Shown: one piece after another, positions 41,061 through 50,355 of the stretch | How positions within the stretch are numbered: position 1 is the first letter of the stretch | How the letters are laid out: every line of letters starts with the position of its first letter | Translations under genes and position numbers: made by a program | Source: an uncultured Bacteroides sp. | GTDB lineage: Bacteria; Bacteroidota; Bacteroidia; Cytophagales; Cyclobacteriaceae | Assembly (NCBI GenBank): GCA_902168185.1 | Contig: CABHOV010000046.1 | Span: 496,001 to 560,000 of the forward strand | Direction of reading: 5' to 3' | DNA: 64,000 bases | The notes under the pieces: generated by a model | Told to the model about the DNA's origin: nothing | What the model saw: the letters and a program-made list of their open reading frames with translations, nothing else | Databases searched by the model: none

Positions 41061-41169
41061 GAGGAGGCGAATATAAAGATTAAAGTATACCATTAAAATG
41101 CTTTATCGTTGTACATTACTGCAAACGTTTTTACATTTAAAAATTCGTTACTAAAACTATCCCAAGATT

Positions 41170-41847
41170 ATGAGTCGGTTTTATATCGTACTGCTGTTCG
41201 TTTTGTTCGTATCCTGCAACAAGAAAGAAACGGTTGTCATCACGCCTGAAAACATCCGCGAGGTATTGACACAATACGGCAAAGAGAATCCTGAAAATGA
41301 AGTAATCATTGAGACGAAGATGGGCAACATCAAGCTGAAGTTGTTTGAAGATACACCCCTTCATCGCGCTAACTTTATCAAGTTGATCAAAGAAGGATAC
41401 TATGATGATGCAGACTTTTACAGGATCGCATATGAGTTTATGATTCAAGGCGGTGATCTTAAAAAGAAACTGAACTATCGCATCCCGTCAGAATTCAATC
41501 CAAAGTATTATCACAAAAAAGGAGCGCTGTCCATGGCACGGGTCGATGATAACAATCCCAACCTTGAATCATCGGCAGCCGAGTTTTTTATTGTACATGG
41601 AACGCGCTACTCCGATGAGGACATCGACATCGAAGCAAAAAATCTCGGTATATCCGTAACGCCAGAACAACGTGAAGCCTATCGAACGGTAGGTGGCTAT
41701 ATGACGCTGGATGGAAGGTATACTGTATTCGGAGAGGTAACAGAAGGTCAGGACGTTGTCGATAAAATTGCAAGCGAAAAAGTCTTCAATACCGATCATC
41801 CATTACGTAAAATTCCGTTCACGATCCGGGTTGCAGAATCAAAGTAA
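41170..41847 (+). CDS. Cyclophilin-type peptidyl-prolyl isomerase lipoprotein
   Basis: This 225-residue protein has a lipoprotein signal (lipobox FVSC, Cys near 17), so it is envelope-anchored. The cyclophilin fold is shown by IIETKMGNIKLKLFEDTPLH, FYRIAYEFMIQGGDLKK, KKGALSMAR and RYTVFGEVTEGQDVVDKI. It catalyses proline isomerisation during folding of exported proteins. An insert around residues 150-180 (DEDIDIEAKNLGISVTPEQR) is usual in Bacteroidota homologues. The transketolase N-terminal gene follows after 80 bases, but the two look functionally unrelated. Confidence 0.92.
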   Translation: MSRFYIVLLFVLFVSCNKKETVVITPENIREVLTQYGKENPENEVIIETKMGNIKLKLFEDTPLHRANFIKLIKEGYYDDADFYRIAYEFMIQGGDLKKKLNYRIPSEFNPKYYHKKGALSMARVDDNNPNLESSAAEFFIVHGTRYSDEDIDIEAKNLGISVTPEQREAYRTVGGYMTLDGRYTVFGEVTEGQDVVDKIASEKVFNTDHPLRKIPFTIRVAESK

Positions 41848-41927
41848 ACATTGATCTGTTGAAATGCCGTTCATTTTTCTTTTAAGGTTTAAAAAATTAC
41901 ATCATCTTCGCGACAAATTACCATTTC

Positions 41928-42779
41928 ATGAGCCAAGCCACAGACATCCAAACGCTTAAAAAAACAAGTTCACAGATCCGCAGGGATATCGTTCGTATGG
42001 TACATAGCTGCCAGTCGGGCCACCCGGGTGGATCGTTAGGTTGTACGGATTTTTTCGTTGCCTTGTATTTTAAGTTATTGAAACACGATCCGAAGTTTAA
42101 TATGCTCGGTGCCGGTGAAGATCTTTTCTTCCTTTCGAACGGTCATATTTCTCCGGTATGGTACTCTACGCTGGCGAGATCAGGTTACTTTGATATAAAG
42201 GAGCTTGCAACATTCCGTAAGCTTGATTCAAGGTTGCAAGGTCACCCTGCTACGCACGAACACCTTCCCGGTATTCGTATAGCTTCCGGTTCGTTAGGAC
42301 AAGGACTTTCTGTTGCTCTTGGTGCAGCACAAAGCAAGAAGTTAAATAAAGATGATCGCTTTGTATATGTATTGATGGGTGATGGCGAGTTGCAGGAAGG
42401 ACAAGTATGGGAAGCAGCGATGTACGCAGGTCACAATAAAGTTGATAACCTCATTGCTACTATTGACTATAACGGACAGCAGATCGATGGACCTGTTGAT
42501 AAAATATTATCGTTGCTGAACCTTCGCGCGAAATGGGAAGCGTTCGGTTGGATCGTTCAGGAATTCAATGGCAACGTGATGGAAGAAGTTGTTACAGGAC
42601 TTGAGAATGCACAGAAGCTTGCCAAACAGGGTAAACCTGTTATGAACCTGATGAAAACTGAAATGGGTTTTGGTGTTGACTATATGGTTGGCTCACACAA
42701 ATGGCATGGCGTTGCTCCAAATGATGACGAGTTAAGCAAGGCGCTTGCACAACTTGAAGAAACACTGGGTGACTATTAA
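41928..42779 (+). CDS. Transketolase, N-terminal subunit (split enzyme)
   Basis: This 283-residue protein corresponds to the thiamine-diphosphate-binding N-terminal third of transketolase. Motifs include SGHPGGSLGCTDF, LSNGHISPVWY, GSLGQGLSVALGAA and the TPP/Mg2+ motif MGDGELQEGQVWEA with IDYNGQQ. It needs the C-terminal partner, which is encoded at 60906-61862, about 18 kb away on the same strand, on the far side of the complex I operon. Together they transfer two-carbon units in the pentose phosphate pathway. A bidirectional terminator follows. Confidence 0.94.
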   Translation: MSQATDIQTLKKTSSQIRRDIVRMVHSCQSGHPGGSLGCTDFFVALYFKLLKHDPKFNMLGAGEDLFFLSNGHISPVWYSTLARSGYFDIKELATFRKLDSRLQGHPATHEHLPGIRIASGSLGQGLSVALGAAQSKKLNKDDRFVYVLMGDGELQEGQVWEAAMYAGHNKVDNLIATIDYNGQQIDGPVDKILSLLNLRAKWEAFGWIVQEFNGNVMEEVVTGLENAQKLAKQGKPVMNLMKTEMGFGVDYMVGSHKWHGVAPNDDELSKALAQLEETLGDY

Positions 42780-42806
42780 TATCACATTCGATATACTATA
42801 TCATGA

Positions 42807-42840
42807 AAAATGCCGGCATCTATAGCCGGCATTTTCTTTT
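42807..42840. terminator. Bidirectional terminator between transketolase-N and nuoN
   Basis: An 11-bp perfect stem (42807-42817 with 42825-42835, AAAATGCCGGC/GCCGGCATTTT) has T-rich tails on both strands. It serves the convergent transketolase gene (+) and the complex I operon (-). Confidence 0.85.
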
Positions 42841-42901
42841 TGGGCAGATTATCCATTTACTACAGACAGGCTAACAGAGTATCATTGAGAGAGGTATATA
42901 T

Positions 42902-44332
42902 CTAAAGTACCGATCGGATCAACGTCATCATCCCTTCGGGATTTACGCCAATCCAAAATAAAGAAAGCACCAGTATAGCCATCGTGACGCTGCTGACAAT
43001 ATATACCAATGGGTGAAGATCCTGCGATGGGCGGGGCTCCTGCTTCTGATCAAACATCACGGCAATCAGCTTGATATAGTAATATAGCCCGATGACGCTG
43101 TTGATCACGAGTATAATTACTAGCAACCAGCGGTGCGTATGTATACCAGCTGCGATCACATAGAATTTCCCAACAAAGCCTGCCGTCAGCGGTATACCGG
43201 CAAGCGACAAAAGCATAGCACTGAATACAATTGCAGTGAGCGGTCTCTTCCAAAGGAGTCCGCGATAATCTTCGAGTAATTCGGCATCGCGATCTTTATC
43301 AGAGAGTGTTGCCAGTATACCAAAGGCGCCAAGCGTTGTAATAAAATACGCTACGAGATAGAAGATCACCGCTTCCATACCCAGCTTCTCTCCTGCCAGA
43401 AACGCTACCAATACATATCCCAGGTGAGCTATAGAAGAATACGCCAGCAGTCGCTTGACATTGTTTTGCCGTAGTGCCAGTATATTTCCGATAAACATAG
43501 AAGCAATCGCGAGGATGGTAAACACCAGCATAAACGTAGTATACTGATAGCCATTCAATGTATTGAAGAAGCGAACAAGTAATGCGATCATCCCTCCTTT
43601 CGAAACTGTGGCAATAAAAGCAGTCACCGGTGCAGGGGAACCTTCATATACATCCGGTGCCCACATGTGAAAAGGAACTATACCAAGCTTGAATCCTATA
43701 CCTACGATCATCATACCAAAGCCAGTTATAACCATCACCGGCATTTCATGAGCACGTGTGATCCACGCGGCTATACCTGCGAACTCCATCGATCCGGTAG
43801 TAGCATATACCAGGGCCATGCCGAACAACAGGAATGCGGATGAAAATGCTGCGAGGATCAGATACTTGATACCGGCTTCGTCTGAGCGTTCGCGTTTTCG
43901 CAAGTAGGCTATCAATGCATATAGCGATACACTAAGAATTTCCAGTCCCAGGAAAAGCGAAACGAAATGTTTACTGATCACCAGCATGATCGCCCCCAGT
44001 GCCGCGAGAATCATGAGAATATAGTATTCTTCCTTTCGCTCTTCACGTTGCTCAAAGTATGCATAGGAGATCAGCGTAACGACTAATGTTGTAAGGAGTA
44101 TAAGGCCAATGTTAAAAACGCCAAACCCATCGATGACGAGCAATGGTTCAATGGAATGCAAATGATGAATGCTATAGGTGGATACAAAAGCAAAATCCGC
44201 CATCAGCGAAAGCACAGTAATAACAAAAATTACTTTATGATTTCGTTTTATCGAAATTGAAAAGAATATCAGGATGGCTGCGCTGGACAAAATCCACAAG
44301 GGTGCCAGGCTGATCATATCATATATAGTCAT
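42902..44332 (-). CDS. nuoN: NADH-quinone oxidoreductase subunit N
   Basis: The start at 44332 gives 476 residues. The frame is open for 56 more codons, but this ATG overlaps the nuoM stop by 4 bases (ATGA) and has a strong ribosome-binding site, AAAGGAGG (44345-44338). NuoN is an antiporter-like proton-pumping subunit of complex I. Visible features are about 13-14 helices, the conserved GLEILSVSLYALIAY glutamate, GFGMMIVGIGFKLGIVPFHMW (lysine) and APVTAFIATVSKGGM. It is the last gene of the nuo operon. Confidence 0.95.
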   Translation of the reverse strand: MTIYDMISLAPLWILSSAAILIFFSISIKRNHKVIFVITVLSLMADFAFVSTYSIHHLHSIEPLLVIDGFGVFNIGLILLTTLVVTLISYAYFEQREERKEEYYILMILAALGAIMLVISKHFVSLFLGLEILSVSLYALIAYLRKRERSDEAGIKYLILAAFSSAFLLFGMALVYATTGSMEFAGIAAWITRAHEMPVMVITGFGMMIVGIGFKLGIVPFHMWAPDVYEGSPAPVTAFIATVSKGGMIALLVRFFNTLNGYQYTTFMLVFTILAIASMFIGNILALRQNNVKRLLAYSSIAHLGYVLVAFLAGEKLGMEAVIFYLVAYFITTLGAFGILATLSDKDRDAELLEDYRGLLWKRPLTAIVFSAMLLSLAGIPLTAGFVGKFYVIAAGIHTHRWLLVIILVINSVIGLYYYIKLIAVMFDQKQEPRPSQDLHPLVYIVSSVTMAILVLSLFWIGVNPEGMMTLIRSVL

Positions 44333-45876
44333 GGTTCCCTCCTTTCTGTGTTGAATGCTGATGTATTCGGGACTTCTTCTTGATCTTGCTTTTGATGGAT
44401 TGTTGCATGATTGCCTGCATGCATCGTGTTTGCAACGGTAGACCTGGCTGTATTGATAACCTGTTGTGGAAATAATCCCAGCCAGATGATCACAATGCAC
44501 ATAGGGACAAGGATCAGTTTTTCACGCAGGGAAAGATCTGTCAATATATACCCTTGCATGCTGGATCCTAAATATACCTTCTGCATGATGCGAAGTGAAT
44601 ACGCAGTAGCCACTACAAGTCCTGCTGTAGCCAGAATGGTGAGCGGTTGATTCGCTTGCCACGAACCAACCAGTATCAGAAATTCGGCCACAAAATTTCC
44701 TAGACCAGGTAAACCCAGTGAAGCCATTACAAAGACCATTGCGGCTACGCCCATGAAAGGAACTTTGCTCCAGAGGCCTCCCATCTGGGTAATGTCGCGC
44801 GTATGAATGCGTTCATATAGTATACCCGCCAGTATAAATAAAGCACCGGTGCTGATACCGTGTGTGATCATCTGCATCACAACACCTTGCGTGGCAAGCT
44901 CATTGAAGCTGAAAACTCCGAGCATGATGAATCCCATATGACTCACGCTGGTATAGGCAACCAAGCGTTTAAAATCCGTCTGCGAGTATGCCTGGATTGC
45001 GCCATATAGTATACCTACTACACCAAGCAACATTGCCCAGGGAGCTATACTTTGCGCAGCCGATGGGAACAGCGGTATCACAAACCGGATCAGTCCATAG
45101 GCACCTGTTTTTAAAAGTAATCCGGCCAATAGTAAACTTCCGGCTGTAGGTGCTTCGGTGTGTGCATCCGGAAGCCAGGTATGCAACGGTACAACAGGAA
45201 GCTTCACGATAAATGCAGCGAGAAATCCCAGCATCAGCCAACGCGCTGTATCCGGGGATAATGTTGTATTCAGCAGTGCGAAATAATCGAAGCTATAGAT
45301 CCCTGTTTGTTCACCATGGATAAAGTATAATCCTAGAATAGCAAGCAACATTAGCAAGCCGCTGGCCTGCGTAAAAATAAAAAACTTATAGGCCGCATAC
45401 TGCCTATTTTCATGCCCCCATATACCGATGAGAAAATACATCGGTATAAGCATCACTTCCCAGAAAAAGTAAAAGAGAAAAAGATCCATCGTCAGGAATA
45501 CACCTGTGATGCCGGCCAACACCCAAAGCAAGTTAAAGTGAAAAAAGCCAACACGGTATTGAATCTCTTTCCAGGAAATCAATACGGCGAGTATACCCAG
45601 GAAAAAAGTAAGCACCAGCATCAGTAAACTCAGTCCATCGAGTGCCAGGTGAAAGGATATACCGAAGCTCGGAATCCAGGGAATATGTGAATCACGAAGC
45701 CACGAATCTGTCAACGTCATGGAAAGCCCTTCTTCTATCCAGATGAAAAGAATGATGGCGAAATCAACCACCACGGTGATCAACGATAACCACCTGCAGG
45801 CCGCCTGATTCCAGTACGCTATAATTCCAGCAGCGATTCCTCCGGTTAAAAGTATAATGATCAATAATGGCAGCAT
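44329..45876 (-). CDS. nuoM: NADH-quinone oxidoreductase subunit M
   Basis: This 515-residue antiporter-like membrane subunit has the family marks FFWEVMLIPMYFLIGIWG (functional glutamate), AFIVKLPVVPLHTWLPDAHTEAPTAGS (lysine, histidine) and KRLVAYTSVSHMGF. Length is usual. It starts 11 bases after the nuoL stop and overlaps nuoN by 4 bases. The C-terminal tail is polar (QKQDQEEVPN). Confidence 0.96.
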   Translation of the reverse strand: MLPLLIIILLTGGIAAGIIAYWNQAACRWLSLITVVVDFAIILFIWIEEGLSMTLTDSWLRDSHIPWIPSFGISFHLALDGLSLLMLVLTFFLGILAVLISWKEIQYRVGFFHFNLLWVLAGITGVFLTMDLFLFYFFWEVMLIPMYFLIGIWGHENRQYAAYKFFIFTQASGLLMLLAILGLYFIHGEQTGIYSFDYFALLNTTLSPDTARWLMLGFLAAFIVKLPVVPLHTWLPDAHTEAPTAGSLLLAGLLLKTGAYGLIRFVIPLFPSAAQSIAPWAMLLGVVGILYGAIQAYSQTDFKRLVAYTSVSHMGFIMLGVFSFNELATQGVVMQMITHGISTGALFILAGILYERIHTRDITQMGGLWSKVPFMGVAAMVFVMASLGLPGLGNFVAEFLILVGSWQANQPLTILATAGLVVATAYSLRIMQKVYLGSSMQGYILTDLSLREKLILVPMCIVIIWLGLFPQQVINTARSTVANTMHAGNHATIHQKQDQEEVPNTSAFNTERREP

Positions 45877-45887
45877 CTATATATAGT

Positions 45888-47774
45888 TTAAGGCTGAACA
45901 AACAAACTGATGGTAATAATCAGGATCGCCCCGACCACAATCCCCATCACATACCATCGTAGTATACCGCTTTGCGTTTTTACAAATACGCCATTGAAGA
46001 ATTCTGTTGCACGCACCAACATCGTATAGAACTTGTCGATCACATCATTCTTATTAAGCGTAGATATATAGACAAAAGGCCGCACAAAGAGAAAGTTATA
46101 CAGCGCATCCACATTCCAGCCTTGCAGCCAGAACTGGTGTAAAACATACGTTGAACTTTTAATCTCATCGGAAATCCGGGGCGATCGAATGTAAAAGACA
46201 TAAGCCATATATACTCCTGTCAACGCCAGCAAGCCTGCTATACCTTGCAGAATCCATTCACTGCTCTCCACACCTTCCCGCAAGGAAACCGAAGGAAGCA
46301 GCAGAGAAAGAAAATCCGAGAACAGTGTAAAATGTCCTAAGGTATGAGGCAGTTCGATAAATCCGCCGAACACAGACAATATTGACAACACAACCAAGGG
46401 TATGGTTATGCGCTTTCCGGGAACATGGCTCACCTGTGTTTTGGCTTTCCCAAAGAACGTAATGAATACCATTCTAAAGGTATAGATAGCGGTGATGAAA
46501 GCTCCTGTTAATGCAGCCAGAAAAAACCACACGTTTCCCTTTTCACCAGCCCATGCCAGCCAGAGAATCTGATCTTTACTATAGAACCCCGCAGTAACAA
46601 ACGGCAACGCAGCCAGGGATGCTGCTCCTATTAAGAACGTCCAGTATATAACGGGCAATTTATTTTTCAATCCGCCCATGCGGAACATATCGTGCTCATG
46701 ATGCAACGCCATGATCACAGCACCTGCGCCCAGGAATAAAAGTGCCTTGAAGAATGCATGGATCATAAAATGAAATACAGCTGACGACCACGCACCAACA
46801 CCCATGGCGAGAAACATATACCCGATCTGACTAATGGTTGAATACGCCAGTACACGCTTCAAGTCAAATTGTGTAAGCGCGCTACAGCCTGCAAGTAATA
46901 ATGTAACGGCTCCAATGATACCGACCCAGAGCTGTGCTAACGGGGCAAGCTCATATATAGTATGCATGCGTGTGATCAGGTATACGCCTGCCGTTACCAT
47001 GGTAGCAGCATGAATCAGTGCGCTTACAGGGGACGGCCCGGCCATAGCATCCGGCAACCAGGTCTGTAACGGTAACTGTGCTGACTTTCCTACTGCTCCT
47101 CCCAATAATAAAAATGCGATCACAACCGCCATGGATGTACCCGCCACCCATACCTGCGGAGCCTGCGTAAGTATATCCTGTATATTCAGTGTATGAAAAA
47201 TACTGAACAACATAAACAAGCCGATTGCCATCGCGGTATCTCCTACCCTGGTAATGATAAATGCTTTGCGTGCGGCATAACCATTTTTCGCTTCGCTATA
47301 CCAGAAGCCTATCAACAGGTAGCTGCATAAGCCGACACCTTCCCATCCCAGATATAGCAGCACAAGATTATCCGCCAAGACAAGAATCAACATGGAGCAG
47401 ACAAACAAATTCAAGTACGCGAAGAAACGTGCAAAGCCTTCATCTTCCTTCATGAACTCGACAGAGTATATATGAATCAGAAATCCAACGAACGTAATCA
47501 CGAAGATAAAGATCAATGACAACGGATCGAGATAGAAAGCAAAGGACGTTGACAGTCCTGCTACATCGAACCAATTCCAGGCTGTATATTGATAGGCACC
47601 AACACCTGAATTTAAAAAGTCATATCCCACAGCCATGGTTAACAAAGCAGCGAGGCCTACACTGCCAGCACCTATCCGCGCAGCAACCTGTCGCGATAAA
47701 CGCGATCCCACCAACACCAGGATCAAAGCCCCGAGAAAAGGAAACGTTGGTATGAGCCAGAGAGAATTAAGCAT
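45888..47774 (-). CDS. nuoL: NADH-quinone oxidoreductase subunit L
   Basis: This 628-residue subunit is the distal antiporter-like proton channel of complex I, with the long lateral helix at its C-terminus. It shows YLGWEGVGLCSYLLIGFWY (glutamate), GKSAQLPLQTWLPDAMAGPSPVSALIHAATMVTAGVYL and KRVLAYSTISQIGYM, all in the expected order. Helix HL and the final helix (MGIVVGAILIITISLFV) are present. It lies between nuoK and nuoM. Confidence 0.97.
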   Translation of the reverse strand: MLNSLWLIPTFPFLGALILVLVGSRLSRQVAARIGAGSVGLAALLTMAVGYDFLNSGVGAYQYTAWNWFDVAGLSTSFAFYLDPLSLIFIFVITFVGFLIHIYSVEFMKEDEGFARFFAYLNLFVCSMLILVLADNLVLLYLGWEGVGLCSYLLIGFWYSEAKNGYAARKAFIITRVGDTAMAIGLFMLFSIFHTLNIQDILTQAPQVWVAGTSMAVVIAFLLLGGAVGKSAQLPLQTWLPDAMAGPSPVSALIHAATMVTAGVYLITRMHTIYELAPLAQLWVGIIGAVTLLLAGCSALTQFDLKRVLAYSTISQIGYMFLAMGVGAWSSAVFHFMIHAFFKALLFLGAGAVIMALHHEHDMFRMGGLKNKLPVIYWTFLIGAASLAALPFVTAGFYSKDQILWLAWAGEKGNVWFFLAALTGAFITAIYTFRMVFITFFGKAKTQVSHVPGKRITIPLVVLSILSVFGGFIELPHTLGHFTLFSDFLSLLLPSVSLREGVESSEWILQGIAGLLALTGVYMAYVFYIRSPRISDEIKSSTYVLHQFWLQGWNVDALYNFLFVRPFVYISTLNKNDVIDKFYTMLVRATEFFNGVFVKTQSGILRWYVMGIVVGAILIITISLFVQP

Positions 47775-47852
47775 TTTTATATTTGTTTAGTGTGTGATAT
47801 ACCGAGAAGAGCTCGCTTTGTATACTATGTATACACTATATTTATATTGAAT

Positions 47853-48161
47853 TTACCCATTCATCCGATCAGCAGCATCGCTATCCAATGTTTTAAGATG
47901 ATGGTATATTTGAAGAATAAGCGCCAAGCCTACGGAGACTTCTGCAGCCGCCATCGTCAATATAAAGATGAACATCACTTGTCCATCGGCTTGCGCCCAG
48001 CGTGAGCCTGCAACAATAAATGCAAGACCAGCGGCATTGAGCATAATCTCCACCGAGATCAGCATGAATATAATGTTGCGCCTGACCAATACGCTGATCA
48101 AGCCCAGCGTAAACAAAACGCCAGCCAGCAATAAACCGGATTCAATGGGTAATGTTTTCAT
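47853..48161 (-). CDS. nuoK: NADH-quinone oxidoreductase subunit K
   Basis: This 102-residue subunit has three helices and carries the two conserved membrane glutamates of NuoK ([12 protein letters not shown] and [13 protein letters not shown]). Its ATG overlaps the nuoJ stop by 4 bases. Length is normal. Confidence 0.96.
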   Translation of the reverse strand: MKTLPIESGLLLAGVLFTLGLISVLVRRNIIFMLISVEIMLNAAGLAFIVAGSRWAQADGQVMFIFILTMAAAEVSVGLALILQIYHHLKTLDSDAADRMNG

Positions 48162-48679
48162 TCTTCTGTACTTTGAAGGAAACGATGAAGTACTTTTCTT
48201 TTCTGTCTTCCTAAATGATAGGCACCGACAATGCCCGCCATCAGCAGTAGTCCGCTCAGCTCTACACCAACTATATAGGGACCGTACAAGGACAAACCAA
48301 CTTCTTTCGCATCCACTACTTTATTATTCAGCAGCACCGTATCGGAGGCTACCAATATATAGATCAGTTCACCCAATAAAATAAACGCCAGTATACCCGG
48401 ACCGATCCATATATTCCTGGTAAACCATTTACGCTCTTGCTCAACAGACTCTTCTTTCAGGTTCAGCATCATGATCACAAAAATGATAAGCACTACAATA
48501 GCCCCTGCATATATAATTACTTCCAGCGCAGCCATAAATGGCGCACCCAGCATAAAGAAAATTACTGCTACTGCCAGAAATGAAACCACCAGGTATAGTA
48601 ACGCGTGAATCATATTATACCGGGTAATTACCATAATTGTGGCAAGTATAGCGATGGCCGATGCGATGTAGAATGCCAT
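48158..48679 (-). CDS. nuoJ: NADH-quinone oxidoreductase subunit J
   Basis: This 173-residue subunit has five helices and the conserved [29 protein letters not shown] region that forms the pi-bulge helix in complex I. The C-terminus ([17 protein letters not shown]) is typical. It follows a 123-base spacer after nuoI and is coupled to nuoK. Confidence 0.95.
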   Translation of the reverse strand: MAFYIASAIAILATIMVITRYNMIHALLYLVVSFLAVAVIFFMLGAPFMAALEVIIYAGAIVVLIIFVIMMLNLKEESVEQERKWFTRNIWIGPGILAFILLGELIYILVASDTVLLNNKVVDAKEVGLSLYGPYIVGVELSGLLLMAGIVGAYHLGRQKRKVLHRFLQSTEE

Positions 48680-48754
48680 ATTGTTTGGTTAATTGTTATT
48701 GATGATCTGTCAATTATTATTCATCGTACATAAAACAAGGATTACAATTTGCTC

Positions 48755-48792
48755 TATATACCTCTGGGTCTTCTTTGTGCCCTTTGTGCAAG
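48755..48792. repeat. Degenerate CTCTGTG/CTTTGTG-type short repeat in the nuoI-nuoJ spacer
   Basis: The spacer between nuoI and nuoJ contains ctctgggtcttctttgtgcc followed by ctttgtgcaagg, a stepwise repetition of TTTGTGC-like words. It resembles the dispersed CTCTGTGTTCTCTGTG-type repeats found in many Bacteroidota and cyanobacterial genomes. Only one copy is in the window, so this rests on general resemblance. Confidence 0.3.
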
Positions 48793-48802
48793 GGATTTAC
48801 TG

Positions 48803-49348
48803 CTACGGCAACAAGCTGTGCACATCAACAGGTGCCAGTTCGTTTGCACCCTCGCCCTTGTCTTTACCTTTAACAGCAAGACCAGCTACGTTGTAGTAAT
48901 TATAGCCTGGATATTTACCCTCACTGTTAATCAGCAGGTCTTGCTTTTCATATACGAGATTCTGACGGTTATACTCTCCCATCTCAAAATCCGGTATAAG
49001 TTGTATAGCATACGTTGGACAAGCCTCTTCACAGTAGCCACAGAAAATACACCGCGAGAAATTTATCCGAAAGAACTCAGGGTATCTTCTCCCGTGCTCA
49101 TCTTCGGTTGCCTGCAGGGAAATGCAATCTACCGGGCAGGCTGCAGCACAGAGATAGCACCCCACACATCGCTCGCCCATATCAGGATCACGCGTCAACA
49201 CAATACGGCCGCGCCATCGTGCCGGGAGTTTTATTTTCTCTTCCGGATATTGAATGGTAGCGCGTTTATGAAACATGTGCAGAAACGTAAGCCACATGGT
49301 GCGAATGATGCTGATCATGATATTTTTACTTAATGTATCTTTAACCAA
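48803..49348 (-). CDS. nuoI: NADH-quinone oxidoreductase subunit I
   Basis: This 181-residue peripheral-arm subunit carries two [4Fe-4S] clusters (N6a and N6b): [16 protein letters not shown] and [16 protein letters not shown]. The N-terminal amphipathic helix and [14 protein letters not shown] are conserved. It passes electrons from NuoG toward NuoB. It lies 49 bases after nuoH. Confidence 0.96.
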   Translation of the reverse strand: MVKDTLSKNIMISIIRTMWLTFLHMFHKRATIQYPEEKIKLPARWRGRIVLTRDPDMGERCVGCYLCAAACPVDCISLQATEDEHGRRYPEFFRINFSRCIFCGYCEEACPTYAIQLIPDFEMGEYNRQNLVYEKQDLLINSEGKYPGYNYYNVAGLAVKGKDKGEGANELAPVDVHSLLP

Positions 49349-49397
49349 TCCACTTTCATACGCTATATATATTTGCGTTGAAAGTATAGTTTACTCA

Positions 49398-50345
49398 CTA
49401 GCTTTCATTCCAAAGAATGATACCGGCTGTTACTACCAGGTTCAGGATAGACAGTGGTAATAATATTTTCCATCCGAATTCCATTAACTGATCATAACGG
49501 GGTCGCGGAAGTGACGCGCGGAGTAAAATGAACAGTCCAATGAATGCGAACATCTTCAAAGCAAACCACACGATGGGTGGAAGAAAAGCTGGTCCCAGCC
49601 AGCCTCCTAAGAACAAACACGTTACCATACACGAGATGAGCATGATGCCTATATATTCACCTACGAAGAACATTCCGAATTTCATTCCCGAATATTCGGA
49701 GTGAAATCCTGCTATAAGCTCACTCTCTGCTTCCGGTATATCAAAAGGCAAGCGATGTGTTTCGGCAATGCCTGCTATCAGAAAAATAATAAAGCCCAGA
49801 AACTGTGGTATAATAAACCACATATTTCGTTGTGCCTCTACAATATCATGCAGACTAAACGATCCGGTAATCAACACCACTCCCATCAGTGATAGTCCCA
49901 TGAACACTTCATACGAAATCATTTGCGCAGCACCCCGCATAGCGCCAAGCAGTGAATATTTATTATTCGATGCCCATCCACCGAGAATTATACTATAGGC
50001 TCCCATAGACGACATCGCCAGAAAAAACAGGACACCTATGTTCAGGTCAACGACTATGATTCCGGGTGAAAACGGGACAATAACAAAACTCATCAACACC
50101 GTGATGACTACAATAGCAGGTGCCAGTACAAAAACTTTTCGGTCGGCAAACGGTGGTATCCAGTCTTCTTTGAAAAATAATTTTAATGTATCCGCCAGTA
50201 CTACCAGCAGTCCCAACGGACCTGCGCGATTAGGACCATAGCGATCTTGCCACACTGCCAGTAATCTTCGCTCCACCCAGATTAACCCGGGAGCGATCAG
50301 TAGCAGACCACCTAATACGCAGATTACAATCAGTAGCGGAGACAT
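49398..50345 (-). CDS. nuoH: NADH-quinone oxidoreductase subunit H
   Basis: This 315-residue membrane subunit lines the quinone channel. Conserved stretches: [19 protein letters not shown], the loop [20 protein letters not shown] and [18 protein letters not shown], and [18 protein letters not shown] near the end. Length is slightly below the E. coli subunit. The gene starts 10 bases after the nuoG stop. Confidence 0.96.
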   Translation of the reverse strand: MSPLLIVICVLGGLLLIAPGLIWVERRLLAVWQDRYGPNRAGPLGLLVVLADTLKLFFKEDWIPPFADRKVFVLAPAIVVITVLMSFVIVPFSPGIIVVDLNIGVLFFLAMSSMGAYSIILGGWASNNKYSLLGAMRGAAQMISYEVFMGLSLMGVVLITGSFSLHDIVEAQRNMWFIIPQFLGFIIFLIAGIAETHRLPFDIPEAESELIAGFHSEYSGMKFGMFFVGEYIGIMLISCMVTCLFLGGWLGPAFLPPIVWFALKMFAFIGLFILLRASLPRPRYDQLMEFGWKILLPLSILNLVVTAGIILWNES

Positions 50346-50355
50346 GTTCTTTTAT

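Noticed and set aside
48749-49333. 194-residue open frame on the plus strand
   Set aside because: It lies antisense to nuoI, has no family motif or start context, and is explained by the codon pattern of nuoI.
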